Of a stretch of 64,000 bases of DNA, positions 43,222 through 51,251 are shown in pieces. Origin of the DNA: Actinocorallia sp. API 0066 (GTDB lineage: Bacteria; Actinomycetota; Actinomycetes; Streptosporangiales; Streptosporangiaceae); assembly GCF_020991275.1 (NCBI RefSeq), contig NZ_JAJLQY010000007.1, forward strand, positions 124,001 through 188,000, written 5' to 3'. The notes under the pieces are model-generated. The model was given only the letters and a program-made list of their open reading frames with translations, was not told the DNA's origin and did not search any database. Position numbers and translations under genes: made by a program. How positions within the stretch are numbered: the stretch's first letter is position 1; every line of letters begins with the position of its first letter.

Positions 43222-44445
43222 ATGGAACAGGGGCCGGGGCGGCCACTCGGCGGCCGGTACCGACTGCTGGGCGAGATCGGCCGCGGCGGCATGGGCGTCG
43301 TCTGGCGTGCCCGCGACACCATGCTCGACCGGGACATCGCCGTCAAAGAGGTCACCTTCGGGCCGGGACTCTCCCAGCGCGAGAAAGACGTGCTCAAGCA
43401 GCGCACCCTGCGTGAGGCGAAGGCGTCCGCGCGGCTCAACCACCCCAACGTCGTCACGGTGCACGACGTGGTGGAAGAGGACGGGCGGCCCTGGATCGTC
43501 ATGGAGCTCGTGGAGGCGCGCTCGCTCCAGGACATCCTGGACGTCGAGCGCACGATCGCGCCGTGGCGGGCGGCCGAGATCGGACGGCAGGTCCTGGAGG
43601 CGCTGCGGGCGGCGCACGGGCGCGGCATCCTGCACCGCGACGTGAAGCCGTCGAACATCCTCATCAACGAGGACCACCCCGTGCGGGTCGTCCTCACCGA
43701 CTTCGGCATCGCCCAGATGGAGGGCGACGTCACGCTCACCCAGACGGGCCTGGTCATGGGTTCGCCCGCTTACATCCCGCCGGAGCGCGTCCAAGGCGAA
43801 CGGGCCACAGCGGCGTCGGACCTGTGGTCGCTCGGCGCGACGCTGTTCGCCGCCGTAGAAGGCCACGCGCCTTACGAGCGGGCCGACGCGATGGCGGTGC
43901 TGTCGGCGGCCCTGTCGGAGCCCGCGCCCAAGCCGAGGCACGCGGGGCAGCTCACCCGCGTCCTGGAGGGCCTGCTGACCAGGGAGCCCGCCGCGCGGAT
44001 GACCGGTGACCAGGCGCTGCCGCTGCTCACCGACGTCTCCTCGTCCCGGCCGAACGTGGCGCCGACCCAGTTCGACGAGACGGTGCTGGACCGGCCGCGC
44101 GCGGCCCGCGACGTGGCGCTGGAGACGGTCCTGGACCCCGGGCCGTCCCGGCGGATCCCGCGCGTCGTCGCCGAGCCGGAGGCGCCGCACACGGTGCTGG
44201 AGCCGCAGAACTGGGAGCGGCCGTCCGCCCCGACGCCGACCCCTCCGCCGCAGCCCTACGGGTACGCGCAGCCCGCCTACCAGACGCCGCCCCCGATGGC
44301 GATGCACACGCCGCCGCCCGTGCCCGCGCCCTCACCCGCCCCGGAAGGCGGCTCCGGCACCGGGCACACGGTGATCATCGTGGTGTCCCTGACGGTCGCG
44401 GCCATCGCGATCGCCGTACTCGTCGCCTTCCTCCTGCTGCGCTAG
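43222..44445 (+). CDS. Membrane-anchored Ser/Thr protein kinase 3, no extracellular domain
   Basis: 407 residues from ATG 43222 (GGGGA upstream). Kinase motifs: GRGGMGVVW, IAVKEV, HRDVKPSNIL, TDFGIAQMEGD, PPERVQG. A Pro-rich linker of about 100 residues ends in one membrane segment (VIIVVSLTVAAIAIAVLVAF) that is also the C-terminus. The missing sensor domain distinguishes it from the two upstream paralogues. The activation-loop TLTQTGLVMGSPAY is the same as in kinase 2 apart from one residue. Confidence 0.9.
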   Translation: MEQGPGRPLGGRYRLLGEIGRGGMGVVWRARDTMLDRDIAVKEVTFGPGLSQREKDVLKQRTLREAKASARLNHPNVVTVHDVVEEDGRPWIVMELVEARSLQDILDVERTIAPWRAAEIGRQVLEALRAAHGRGILHRDVKPSNILINEDHPVRVVLTDFGIAQMEGDVTLTQTGLVMGSPAYIPPERVQGERATAASDLWSLGATLFAAVEGHAPYERADAMAVLSAALSEPAPKPRHAGQLTRVLEGLLTREPAARMTGDQALPLLTDVSSSRPNVAPTQFDETVLDRPRAARDVALETVLDPGPSRRIPRVVAEPEAPHTVLEPQNWERPSAPTPTPPPQPYGYAQPAYQTPPPMAMHTPPPVPAPSPAPEGGSGTGHTVIIVVSLTVAAIAIAVLVAFLLLR

Positions 44446-44464
44446 GCGAGCGCACCCTGAGGGC

Positions 44465-45097
44465 TCAGCCCTGGACGACGAGGCCCTTGACGGCGCCCGC
44501 GGCCGCCAGCACGACCGAACCCTCGATCGTCACTCCCGTGAAGGACATGACGGACGGGACGAGCGGGGGCGGCGCGTCCGGCGTCAGCGTCATCGGGAGC
44601 AGCCCGAACGCCCTACCGGTGATCTTGGTGGCGTACATGGTGACGGCGCCGGAGAACACGAACTCGCGGGCCGTGAGCGTCGTCCGCTGACCCGACGTCT
44701 GCCTGACGTTCGTGAGCGTCGCCGTTGTCATCGAGAACCTGAGCAGCCGGACGGTCCCCGTCGCCGTCGGGAAGCGCACGACGCCGTCATAAGACAGGCC
44801 GGTGTGGGTGAGCGCGTCCGCGGTGAGCGTGACGGCCTGCGTGGAGATCGTGAACGGGGCTTCCGCCTTGACGGCCTTGGTGGCGGGCGCCGCGCAACCG
44901 GCCGCCTCCCACTGCCGGTAGAACACGACGGCCTGCTCCGGGGTGACGGACGCGGCGTCGCTCGGCACCTCAGGGCAGGCCGTGTCCGCCGCGGCCGCAG
45001 GCTCGGCCCCGTGAGCTGGGGCGGCGTGCAACGCGGCGTACAGGGCGGCGCACAGCAGGGTCGGGAGCACGGTGAGGGCCAGGGGCTTGGCGGGCAC
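44465..45097 (-). CDS. Secreted protein of the DUF6230 cluster
   Basis: 210 residues from GTG 45097. A signal peptide (ALTVLPTLLCAALYAALHAA, cleavage after AHG) is followed by a beta-rich chain with TLTADALTHTG and MTTATLTNV, and Cys residues in the first third. It resembles the hydrophobic repeats of the neighbouring DUF6230 protein (TADRLEGKG, TFTNIQIG) in having T-x-x-x-T-N strands, so the two may share a fold. Third gene of the cluster, convergent with kinase 3. Function unknown. Confidence 0.65.
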   Translation of the reverse strand: MPAKPLALTVLPTLLCAALYAALHAAPAHGAEPAAAADTACPEVPSDAASVTPEQAVVFYRQWEAAGCAAPATKAVKAEAPFTISTQAVTLTADALTHTGLSYDGVVRFPTATGTVRLLRFSMTTATLTNVRQTSGQRTTLTAREFVFSGAVTMYATKITGRAFGLLPMTLTPDAPPPLVPSVMSFTGVTIEGSVVLAAAGAVKGLVVQG

Positions 45098-45166
45098 GGA
45101 TGAGGCTTTCGGGTCAGGGGACGGGGACGGCGGGCCGCGTCGGGGCTCAGGGAAGTTCAGGGAAGG

Positions 45167-45565
45167 TCAGGGCAGCAGGCCGGGGATGATCCCGTGGTCG
45201 GACGGCGCCCGCTCACGGGCGCGTGTGGGCGCCCAGGCGAAGATCAGCCCGGCGCCGACGACGCCGAGGAGCAGGCCGACGAAGAACCCGCCGAGGTTGG
45301 ATGTCGGGAACGAGGCGAGCGCCGCGACCATCGCGACGATGCCGTAGAAGTGCCGTTGGACGGGGTGGGTCCAGGCCAGGGCACCCGAGGTGATCAGGAG
45401 CGCGCCCGCCAGCCACGAGGCGACCCCGGGCATGCCCTGGTGGATGCTGACGTTGAGCGGCGCGAAGGGCACGGAGATGAGTTCGACGCCCGCGAGCACG
45501 ACGAACACACCGCCCCAGAAGGGGCGCGTCCGTCGCCACAGGCGGAATCGGTTATTTGCAGACAT
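45167..45565 (-). CDS. DUF6114-type membrane protein
   Basis: 132 residues with four membrane segments (GGVFVVLAGVELISVPFAPL and others, ending with a basic tail). It begins inside the end of the DUF6230 gene (14-nt overlap), an arrangement common in Streptomyces for the DUF6230-DUF6114 pair. WRRTRPFWGGVFVVLAGVE is characteristic. Function unknown, membrane located. Confidence 0.75.
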   Translation of the reverse strand: MSANNRFRLWRRTRPFWGGVFVVLAGVELISVPFAPLNVSIHQGMPGVASWLAGALLITSGALAWTHPVQRHFYGIVAMVAALASFPTSNLGGFFVGLLLGVVGAGLIFAWAPTRARERAPSDHGIIPGLLP

Positions 45566-46154
45566 CGCCGCTTCCGCCGAAGCCGAGCTTCAGGTTGGGG
45601 AGCTTGAAGACGCCCGCGGTGGTGGTCCACGCCGTCTGGGAGAGGTTGTTGATCACCACGGTGTCGGCCTGCTGGCCGAACATGCCCGGCTGGTGGCTCC
45701 GGATCTTGCCCGCGGCGTCCAGGGTGGAGGCGTCGCGGCCGATCTGGATGTTGGTGAAGGTGGCGTCACCGGAGAGCTCCTCCACGTCGAGGACGAGGTT
45801 GCGCGCGGTGACGGGGGCGCGGGAGTTGCCCGCGGTGAGCCGGAGCGCGAACGGGCCGAGCGCGACCGACTGGCACATGTTGAAGATCTTCGCTTCGGCG
45901 ATGCCGGAGACGGCGACCGGGGTCGGGCCCTTGCCGTAGGGCTGGATGACCCTGCCGAACTGGACGAATCCCTTGCCTTCGAGCCGGTCAGCGGTGATCT
46001 TGAAGCTGCTGCCGGAGACGGCGAAGGAGGACGCGAGCGCGCCGGACGCCGTGGCGACGCCGAAGGCCCCGACCACGATGCTCGCGGGGACCATCATCAG
46101 GCTGAACCGCTTCCAGTTGACCTTGCCGGTCTCGGGGCTTGCCGATTGCTTCAT
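45552..46154 (-). CDS. DUF6230-type exported protein
   Basis: 200 residues from ATG 46154; a start at 46208 lacks support. N-terminal membrane/signal segment (FSLMMVPASIVVGAFGVATASG) after a basic, W-containing leader (KVNWKRF), then a beta-rich chain (SFKITADRLEGKGFVQFG). Actinobacterial DUF6230 proteins have this layout and are found with DUF6114 and a TetR gene. Possibly a cell-surface lipid or sterol-binding protein, which is speculation. Confidence 0.75.
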   Translation of the reverse strand: MKQSASPETGKVNWKRFSLMMVPASIVVGAFGVATASGALASSFAVSGSSFKITADRLEGKGFVQFGRVIQPYGKGPTPVAVSGIAEAKIFNMCQSVALGPFALRLTAGNSRAPVTARNLVLDVEELSGDATFTNIQIGRDASTLDAAGKIRSHQPGMFGQQADTVVINNLSQTAWTTTAGVFKLPNLKLGFGGSGDVCK

Positions 46155-46192
46155 GTGCGGGTTCCCAAAACTCACGATGGATGGGGTGATTC

Positions 46193-46208
46193 TTGACACA
46201 CCAGTCAA
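46193..46208. promoter_or_regulatory. TTGAC-N6-GTCAA inverted repeat
   Basis: TTGACACACCAGTCAA, a perfect 5-nt inverted repeat, lies 39 nt upstream of the DUF6230 start in the 310-bp divergent gap with the TetR gene. The rest of this gap holds a GGTCTAGACC palindrome (46318-46327) and no gene. Confidence 0.45.
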
Positions 46209-46464
46209 ATGCCGGTCGAGCTACTTCCAAGTTCTTACTTTCGGCAAGTCGAAGAAACCTCACCTATGCCTCATGATCAGCAGAGATACCCGTGACTCCC
46301 ATGGTCAAACTCCCAAAGGTCTAGACCAATCCGAGGGTAGGGGGAGTCTGAGCGGGTCGTCAGACGGGTCAGATCATCGGTGGGAAAGGCGATCACGCGG
46401 GACCCGGGGTGACCGGGCGTGCGCGGGTGCGCGAAGATGTTCTTGGAAAAGTGGAGGTGCCACC

Positions 46465-47070
46465 TTGACCGGCGACGTACGGATCACTGTGACGCGCACG
46501 CTGAGCCGGGATCAGCAGGCCAGGCGCGCCCGGCTGGTCCAGGCGGCGCACGCCCTCGCGAGCGAGGGCGGCTACCCCGCCGTGACGATGCACGACGTCG
46601 CGGACCGGGCGGGGGTGGCCCGCGCGACGGTCTACCGGTACTTCTCCTCCAAGGACCACCTCCTCACCGAGGTCGCCGCCGACTGGGCGCGGGTGATGGA
46701 CGACCTCGCCGACGTGCCGGGCGCCGATCCGGTCGAGCGGCTGCGCGGCATGCTGGAGGCGCTCGTCGCGATCGCCGCCGACAACCTGCCGCTGACCAGC
46801 GCGATCGTGCAGGCCGCGACGTCCGGGGACGCCGGGGTGGACGACGCCCGCAACGAGTTGTTCCGCTACATCCGCGAGCGTTTCGGCGCCGCGATCGACC
46901 CCGACCGGACGATCGACGCGGTGGCCGGGGTCCCGGTGGACGACGTGGAGGTGGTGATCGGGCACGTGGTGCTGGCGGCGCTCATCGGCCTGACCACGCT
47001 CGCCAGGCCGCGCGAGGAGGTCAGTGCGATGGTGGGCACCGCGGCGAGGCTGATCATGGGGGGTCGCTGA
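46465..47070 (+). CDS. TetR-family regulator, KstR-like
   Basis: 201 residues from TTG 46465, with GGAGGTG 6 nt upstream. The helix-turn-helix is GYPAVTMHDVADRAGVARAT followed by VYRYFSSKDHLL. The spacing and wording around it (RARLVQAAHALASEGGY) are close to KstR, and the C-terminus GTAARLIMGG also fits. It is divergent from the DUF6230 cluster and probably regulates it through operators in between. Whether it controls the KstR-like sites at 7.3 and 10.3 kb is unknown. Confidence 0.8.
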   Translation: MTGDVRITVTRTLSRDQQARRARLVQAAHALASEGGYPAVTMHDVADRAGVARATVYRYFSSKDHLLTEVAADWARVMDDLADVPGADPVERLRGMLEALVAIAADNLPLTSAIVQAATSGDAGVDDARNELFRYIRERFGAAIDPDRTIDAVAGVPVDDVEVVIGHVVLAALIGLTTLARPREEVSAMVGTAARLIMGGR

Positions 47071-47222
47071 CCCGTCGCCCCTCCCCCTTCCGCTCTTGTC
47101 ACATGACTGACAATCCGCCCGGCGGTTTTGTCCGTCACGGTGGTGCGCGCCCTCTTACGCCCAGGTAACTTGCCATCCGCAACAAAACGGAAAAACGGGC
47201 GATACCTAGGGGAGGTGAGGCC

Positions 47223-48434
47223 GTGTCCATCACGCTGGACGGTCCGTCGCACAGGACGTTCCCGCAGTTGCCCGGCGACTGGGAAGCCTTCTTCGCCCCG
47301 TTCCTCGGCGGCGTCGCCGACGAGATGATCGAGGAGATCAAGGCCGGGGTCCCCGAGTTCGCGCGGATGGAACCGGCCTACGTCACGAACATCAGGACCG
47401 CCGTAGAGGGAGCGCTCCAGGACTTCGTCAGGCTGATCACCGACGCCGACGCGTCCCTGGACCGGCTCACCGAGGTGTTCCGGTACATCGGCTGGGGCGA
47501 GGCCAGGGTCGGCAGGAGCCTTGACGACCTCCAGGTCGCGATGCGGATCGGCGCGCGGGTGGCGCTCCGGCGGATCACCGCGGAGTCCGAGCGGTACGAC
47601 CTGCCCCGCACGTCACTGGGCGAGCTGGCAGAGGCGATCCTGCTGTTCCTGGACGAGCTGGCGGCCGCCGCCTCGGCGGGCTACCACACGGCGAGCGAGC
47701 AGGTCGCGGGGGAGCAGACGCGCCGCCGCCGCAGGCTCATGGACATGCTTCTGGCCGACCCGACGCCCTCGCCCTCCGTCCTCGCCGACGCGGCGCGCGA
47801 CGCCGGGTGGCGGCTGCCGAAGAACGTCGCGGCGGTCGCCCTGCGCGAGCGCCGCACCGAGGAGTACCTCCAGCCCGCGCTGCCGCCCGACGTGCTCATG
47901 GACCTCAACCGGCACGAACCGTGCCTCGTCGTGCCGGACCCGGACGGTCCGGGCCGCAGGCAGGCGCTGGAGACGGCGCTGCGCGAGTGGTCGGCGGCGA
48001 TCGGCCCGACGGTCGAGCTCACCGAGCTCAGCGGCTCGCTGCGCTGGGCCCGCGAGGTGCTGGCGCTCGCGCACCGCGGCGTGGTGCCCGACGACGGCCT
48101 GATCCGCTGCGTGGACCACCTGCCGACCCTCGTCGTCTTCAAGGACGAGGAGCTGGTGTGGACCGTCGCGCGGACGAGGCTCGCGCCGCTGCTCGACATC
48201 CGCGCCCGGCACCGCGACCGGCTCGCCAGGACGCTGCTGGCGTGCCTCCAGAACGGCTTCAACGCCACCGAGGTGGCCGCGCGGCTCCATGTGCACCCCC
48301 AGACCGTCAGGTACCGGCTGCACCAGCTTGAGGAGCTGTTCGGCGACCAGCTGTACGACCCGGAGGCGCGGATGGCGTTCGAGATGTGCCTGCGGGTGTG
48401 GCTGACCCTGCACGCCGAGGGCCGCGAGTCCTGA
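47223..48434 (+). CDS. PucR/CdaR-family transcriptional regulator
   Basis: 403 residues from GTG 47223, with GGGGAGGTG upstream. An N-terminal helical domain with WGEARVGRSLDDLQVAMRIG is followed by a GGDEF-like segment and the C-terminal PucR helix-turn-helix FNATEVAARLHVHPQTVRYR LHQLEEL. Many actinomycete copies exist, controlling catabolic or envelope genes. It faces nagA tail to tail. Confidence 0.85.
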   Translation: MSITLDGPSHRTFPQLPGDWEAFFAPFLGGVADEMIEEIKAGVPEFARMEPAYVTNIRTAVEGALQDFVRLITDADASLDRLTEVFRYIGWGEARVGRSLDDLQVAMRIGARVALRRITAESERYDLPRTSLGELAEAILLFLDELAAAASAGYHTASEQVAGEQTRRRRRLMDMLLADPTPSPSVLADAARDAGWRLPKNVAAVALRERRTEEYLQPALPPDVLMDLNRHEPCLVVPDPDGPGRRQALETALREWSAAIGPTVELTELSGSLRWAREVLALAHRGVVPDDGLIRCVDHLPTLVVFKDEELVWTVARTRLAPLLDIRARHRDRLARTLLACLQNGFNATEVAARLHVHPQTVRYRLHQLEELFGDQLYDPEARMAFEMCLRVWLTLHAEGRES

Positions 48435-48447
48435 GTCCTGACGCCGC

Positions 48448-49557
48448 TCAGGGGACCTCGACCACGTTGAGGTCCCCGTCGAGGATGACGAGGTCGGCGC
48501 GGCGGCCGGGCACGAGCGTGCCACGGTCGCCCAGGCCCAGCACCTTGGCCGGGATCGCCGACGCGTAGCGCGAGGCGGTCTCGATGGGCAGGCCGACCTC
48601 CTTGACGGCCCTGCGCAGCGCCGCGTCCATCGTGAGGGTGCTCCCGGCGAGGGATCCGCCTTCGACGAGCCGGGCGACGCCGTCACTGACCCGTACCCGC
48701 ATCGCGCCGAGCCGGTACTCGCCGTCGCCCATCCCGGTGGCGTCGATCGCGTCGGTGATGAGCGCGAGCCTGTCCGGCGCGAGGCCGTGCGCGAGCCGCA
48801 TGATCGCCGGGTCGAGGTGGATGCCGTCGTTGATCACTTCGAGGATCACGCCGGGCGACTCGACCGCCGCGACGAACGGGCCGGGCTCGCGGTGGTGCAG
48901 CCCGCGCATCCCGTTGAAGGCGTGCGTGACGAGCGCCGCGCCCGCCCTGAACGCCGCGCGCGCCTGCGCGTAGGTGGCGTCGGTGTGGCCGACGGCCGCG
49001 ATGACGCCGCGTGAGACGAGTTCGCGGACGAGGTCGATGCCGTCGTCGCCGGTGTCGGGGTTGACCAGCTCGGGCGCCACGGTCATCTGCCTTACGGTGC
49101 CGCGTCCCGCGTCCAGCAGGAGCCGCAGCTCGGCCAGGCTGGGCGGGCGGAGCGCCGCCGGGTCCTGCGCGCCGCAGCGGGAGTGCGCGAGGAACGGCCC
49201 CTCGAAGTGGCAGCCCTCGACCAGGCCCTCCTCGGTGAGGTCGGCGATCCACCCCGCGGCCTTGGCCAGGTGCTCCAGGGGCGCGGTGACAAGGCTGACC
49301 AGTGTGGTCGTGGTGCCCCGAGCCCGGTGGAAGGCGACCGCCTCACGGATGGCGTCGGAGGACGTCATGGCCGAGTGGCCGCCTCCGCCGTGGACGTGCA
49401 GGTCGACGAATCCGGGCAGCAGCCAGGCTCCGGCGAGGTCGCGGCCGCGCCGGTCGCCGGTGCCGACGCCGGTGATCCGGCCGTGCTCGGCCTCCAGCCA
49501 GCCGCGGCCGATGACGCCGGTCGGTGTGACGATACGGGCGTTGGTGTAGACGGTCAT
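48448..49557 (-). CDS. nagA: N-acetylglucosamine-6-phosphate deacetylase
   Basis: 369 residues from ATG 49557. Amidohydrolase TIM barrel with metal ligands in DLHVHGGGG, CHFEGPF, GHTDATY, THAFNGM and catalytic Asp in ITDAIDATGMG; the C-terminus VPGRRADLVILDGDLNV is typical. Removes the acetyl group from GlcNAc-6-P to give GlcN-6-P for glycolysis or cell wall synthesis. Stands alone, without nagB or PTS genes. Confidence 0.92.
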   Translation of the reverse strand: MTVYTNARIVTPTGVIGRGWLEAEHGRITGVGTGDRRGRDLAGAWLLPGFVDLHVHGGGGHSAMTSSDAIREAVAFHRARGTTTTLVSLVTAPLEHLAKAAGWIADLTEEGLVEGCHFEGPFLAHSRCGAQDPAALRPPSLAELRLLLDAGRGTVRQMTVAPELVNPDTGDDGIDLVRELVSRGVIAAVGHTDATYAQARAAFRAGAALVTHAFNGMRGLHHREPGPFVAAVESPGVILEVINDGIHLDPAIMRLAHGLAPDRLALITDAIDATGMGDGEYRLGAMRVRVSDGVARLVEGGSLAGSTLTMDAALRRAVKEVGLPIETASRYASAIPAKVLGLGDRGTLVPGRRADLVILDGDLNVVEVP

Positions 49558-49580
49558 GAACGGTGGCGCATCCCGGTTGG

Positions 49581-50183
49581 CTAGCGGATCCTGGTGAAGA
49601 CCCGCTCGATGGTGATCTTCCGGCCGTCGAAGGCGAAGCCGGATTTGAGGACCAGCTTGCCACCCGAGCACGAGAACGACGACCTGGCGGGGGCGACGCT
49701 CTCCTGGCCGCCCGCCCGGTAGGTGGTGCGCAGCTTCCAGTTCCGCTGGGTGCCGACGTTGGGGCGGGTCACCTTGTGGGTGCCGCGCGCGCCTCCCGCC
49801 GCGGTCCTCGGCTTGACGCGGATGGTGCCGGACTTGGCTCCCTTGACGGTCGCGTCGAACGACAGCTTCCCGGTGTACTTCGTCCAGGCGTTCCAGTGGA
49901 TGCCCTCGACGACGCCGGTGGTCGTCTCCTTCGTGGACTTGGTGAAGTCGTAAGCCACGCCGGTGCGGGTGACCTTCAGCCTGACGCCGTGGGCGCCGCG
50001 CAGCTCGGTGCGCGAGTCGTCGGCGATGACGGTGCCGACGTGCGCGGTCTGCTTCCACGTGCCGAGGACGCACGCGCGCGGCGCGGCCTGCGCCGGGGCC
50101 GCGACGGCGACCGCCCCCGCCACCGCGCAGGCACCGGCGACGACACCGGGGAGTACTGCGCGAAGCCTGACCACTGCGACCAC
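49581..50183 (-). CDS. Secreted protein of unknown function
   Basis: 200 residues from GTG 50183 (GGAGGAGG 5 nt upstream, preferred over ATG 50201). A signal peptide (LPGVVAGACAVAGAVAVAAP, cleavage near AQA-AP) leads to a beta-rich, Thr/Lys-rich chain with Cys near the start (PRACVLGTWKQ) and the end (SFSCSGGKLVLKS), probably joined by a disulfide. GTWK.T...  patterns like this occur in actinobacterial lipocalin-like proteins. It lies 23 nt upstream of nagA. Confidence 0.65.
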   Translation of the reverse strand: MVAVVRLRAVLPGVVAGACAVAGAVAVAAPAQAAPRACVLGTWKQTAHVGTVIADDSRTELRGAHGVRLKVTRTGVAYDFTKSTKETTTGVVEGIHWNAWTKYTGKLSFDATVKGAKSGTIRVKPRTAAGGARGTHKVTRPNVGTQRNWKLRTTYRAGGQESVAPARSSFSCSGGKLVLKSGFAFDGRKITIERVFTRIR

Positions 50184-50557
50184 GGGGACCTCCTCCATCA
50201 AGCTCCATCAAGACGGGCAGCCCAACCTATAGGGGATGGGACGGATGGGTCAGGCGAACCCCGGTGAACTCCGTGTGGCGCGACGGATCGGGACATCCAG
50301 GTGAAGACCCGTTGTTCTTGGCGCGGCTCCAGGTGACGGGCCTGCCCTCCTCGTGGTGGGTTTCTCGGCGGCGGAACCGGCTTTCTCCAACAAGTCGGGC
50401 ATTTTTCTTGGTGACCCCTACTGACTTGCCTTGTTACCGGGGGGATCGCCGCCACTTGGGGGACGATGGGTGCCGGTCCGGTGACGTTCGGTGATCCGGG
50501 CGCACCGGCGAACCCTTGGGACGAGGGCGTTCGAGGGGACGGGGAGGTGTCTTCGAG
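50184..50557. other. Divergent intergenic region, no clear element
   Basis: 374 bp between the secreted-protein gene and the LuxR-type gene. It must hold both promoters, but no convincing -10/-35 pair, operator or RNA was recognised. The middle is less GC-rich (TTTTTCTTGGTGACC near 50402). Confidence 0.4.
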
Positions 50558-51169
50558 GTGTCGGCTGACGTGGTCAGGGTGCAGGTGCGCGAGCGTGACG
50601 CCGTCCTGGAACTGGGGGTGGGCGCGCTGCTCCGGGACGTCGAAGGGATCGAACTGGTGGCGGACGCACCGGACGTCGTCGTGGCCGGTGCGGCCGGGAC
50701 GGAGGGGGTGCGCGAGGTGGAGCGGCTCGCCGCCGCGCACCGGGTGGTGGCGCTGACCTCGGAGGACAGCCCGGCGCTGCTCGTCGGCACGGTCCGGGCC
50801 GGGGCGCACGCGGTGCTCGCGCACGGCTGCTTCGGCGCCGCCGAACTCGCCGCCGCGGTGCGGGCCGCCGCGCGCGGCGAGGGCTACCTCTCGCCGCCCG
50901 TGGTGACCGCGCTCGTCGGCTGGCTGCACGGCGGCTCGCCGGAGTCGCCGGGCCGCAGCCGGGGCTTCGGGCACAGCCTGACGCCGCGCGAGACCGAGGT
51001 CATGGAACTGATGGCGCGCGGCTGGTCGAACCGCCGCATAGCCAGCGAGCTGTACATATCCGAGAAGACCGTGAAGAACCACGTGCACCAGATTTATCGG
51101 CGGCTGAAAGCCGACGACAGGGAGCACGCGGTCGCCAGGTGGCGGGTCCTAGGACCGGCCCGTTCCTGA
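50558..51169 (+). CDS. LuxR-family regulator with degenerate receiver domain
   Basis: 203 residues from GTG 50558 (GGGGAGG 10 nt upstream). The C-terminal LuxR helix-turn-helix is complete: LTPRETEVMELMARGWSNRR, then SEKTVKNHVHQIYRRL. The N-terminal half has a receiver-like fold, but the site of the phospho-acceptor reads DVVVAGAAG without Asp, and no histidine kinase is nearby, so it is probably phosphorylation-independent. It precedes the exopolysaccharide genes in the same orientation and is a likely regulator of them. Confidence 0.8.
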   Translation: MSADVVRVQVRERDAVLELGVGALLRDVEGIELVADAPDVVVAGAAGTEGVREVERLAAAHRVVALTSEDSPALLVGTVRAGAHAVLAHGCFGAAELAAAVRAAARGEGYLSPPVVTALVGWLHGGSPESPGRSRGFGHSLTPRETEVMELMARGWSNRRIASELYISEKTVKNHVHQIYRRLKADDREHAVARWRVLGPARS

Positions 51170-51251
51170 ATCGGGACCCCATTCCGTCCCCCGGCCCCCG
51201 CCGGATGAAAGACGCTACACACGGCAACAGCCTGATTACTGAGGAGACTCT

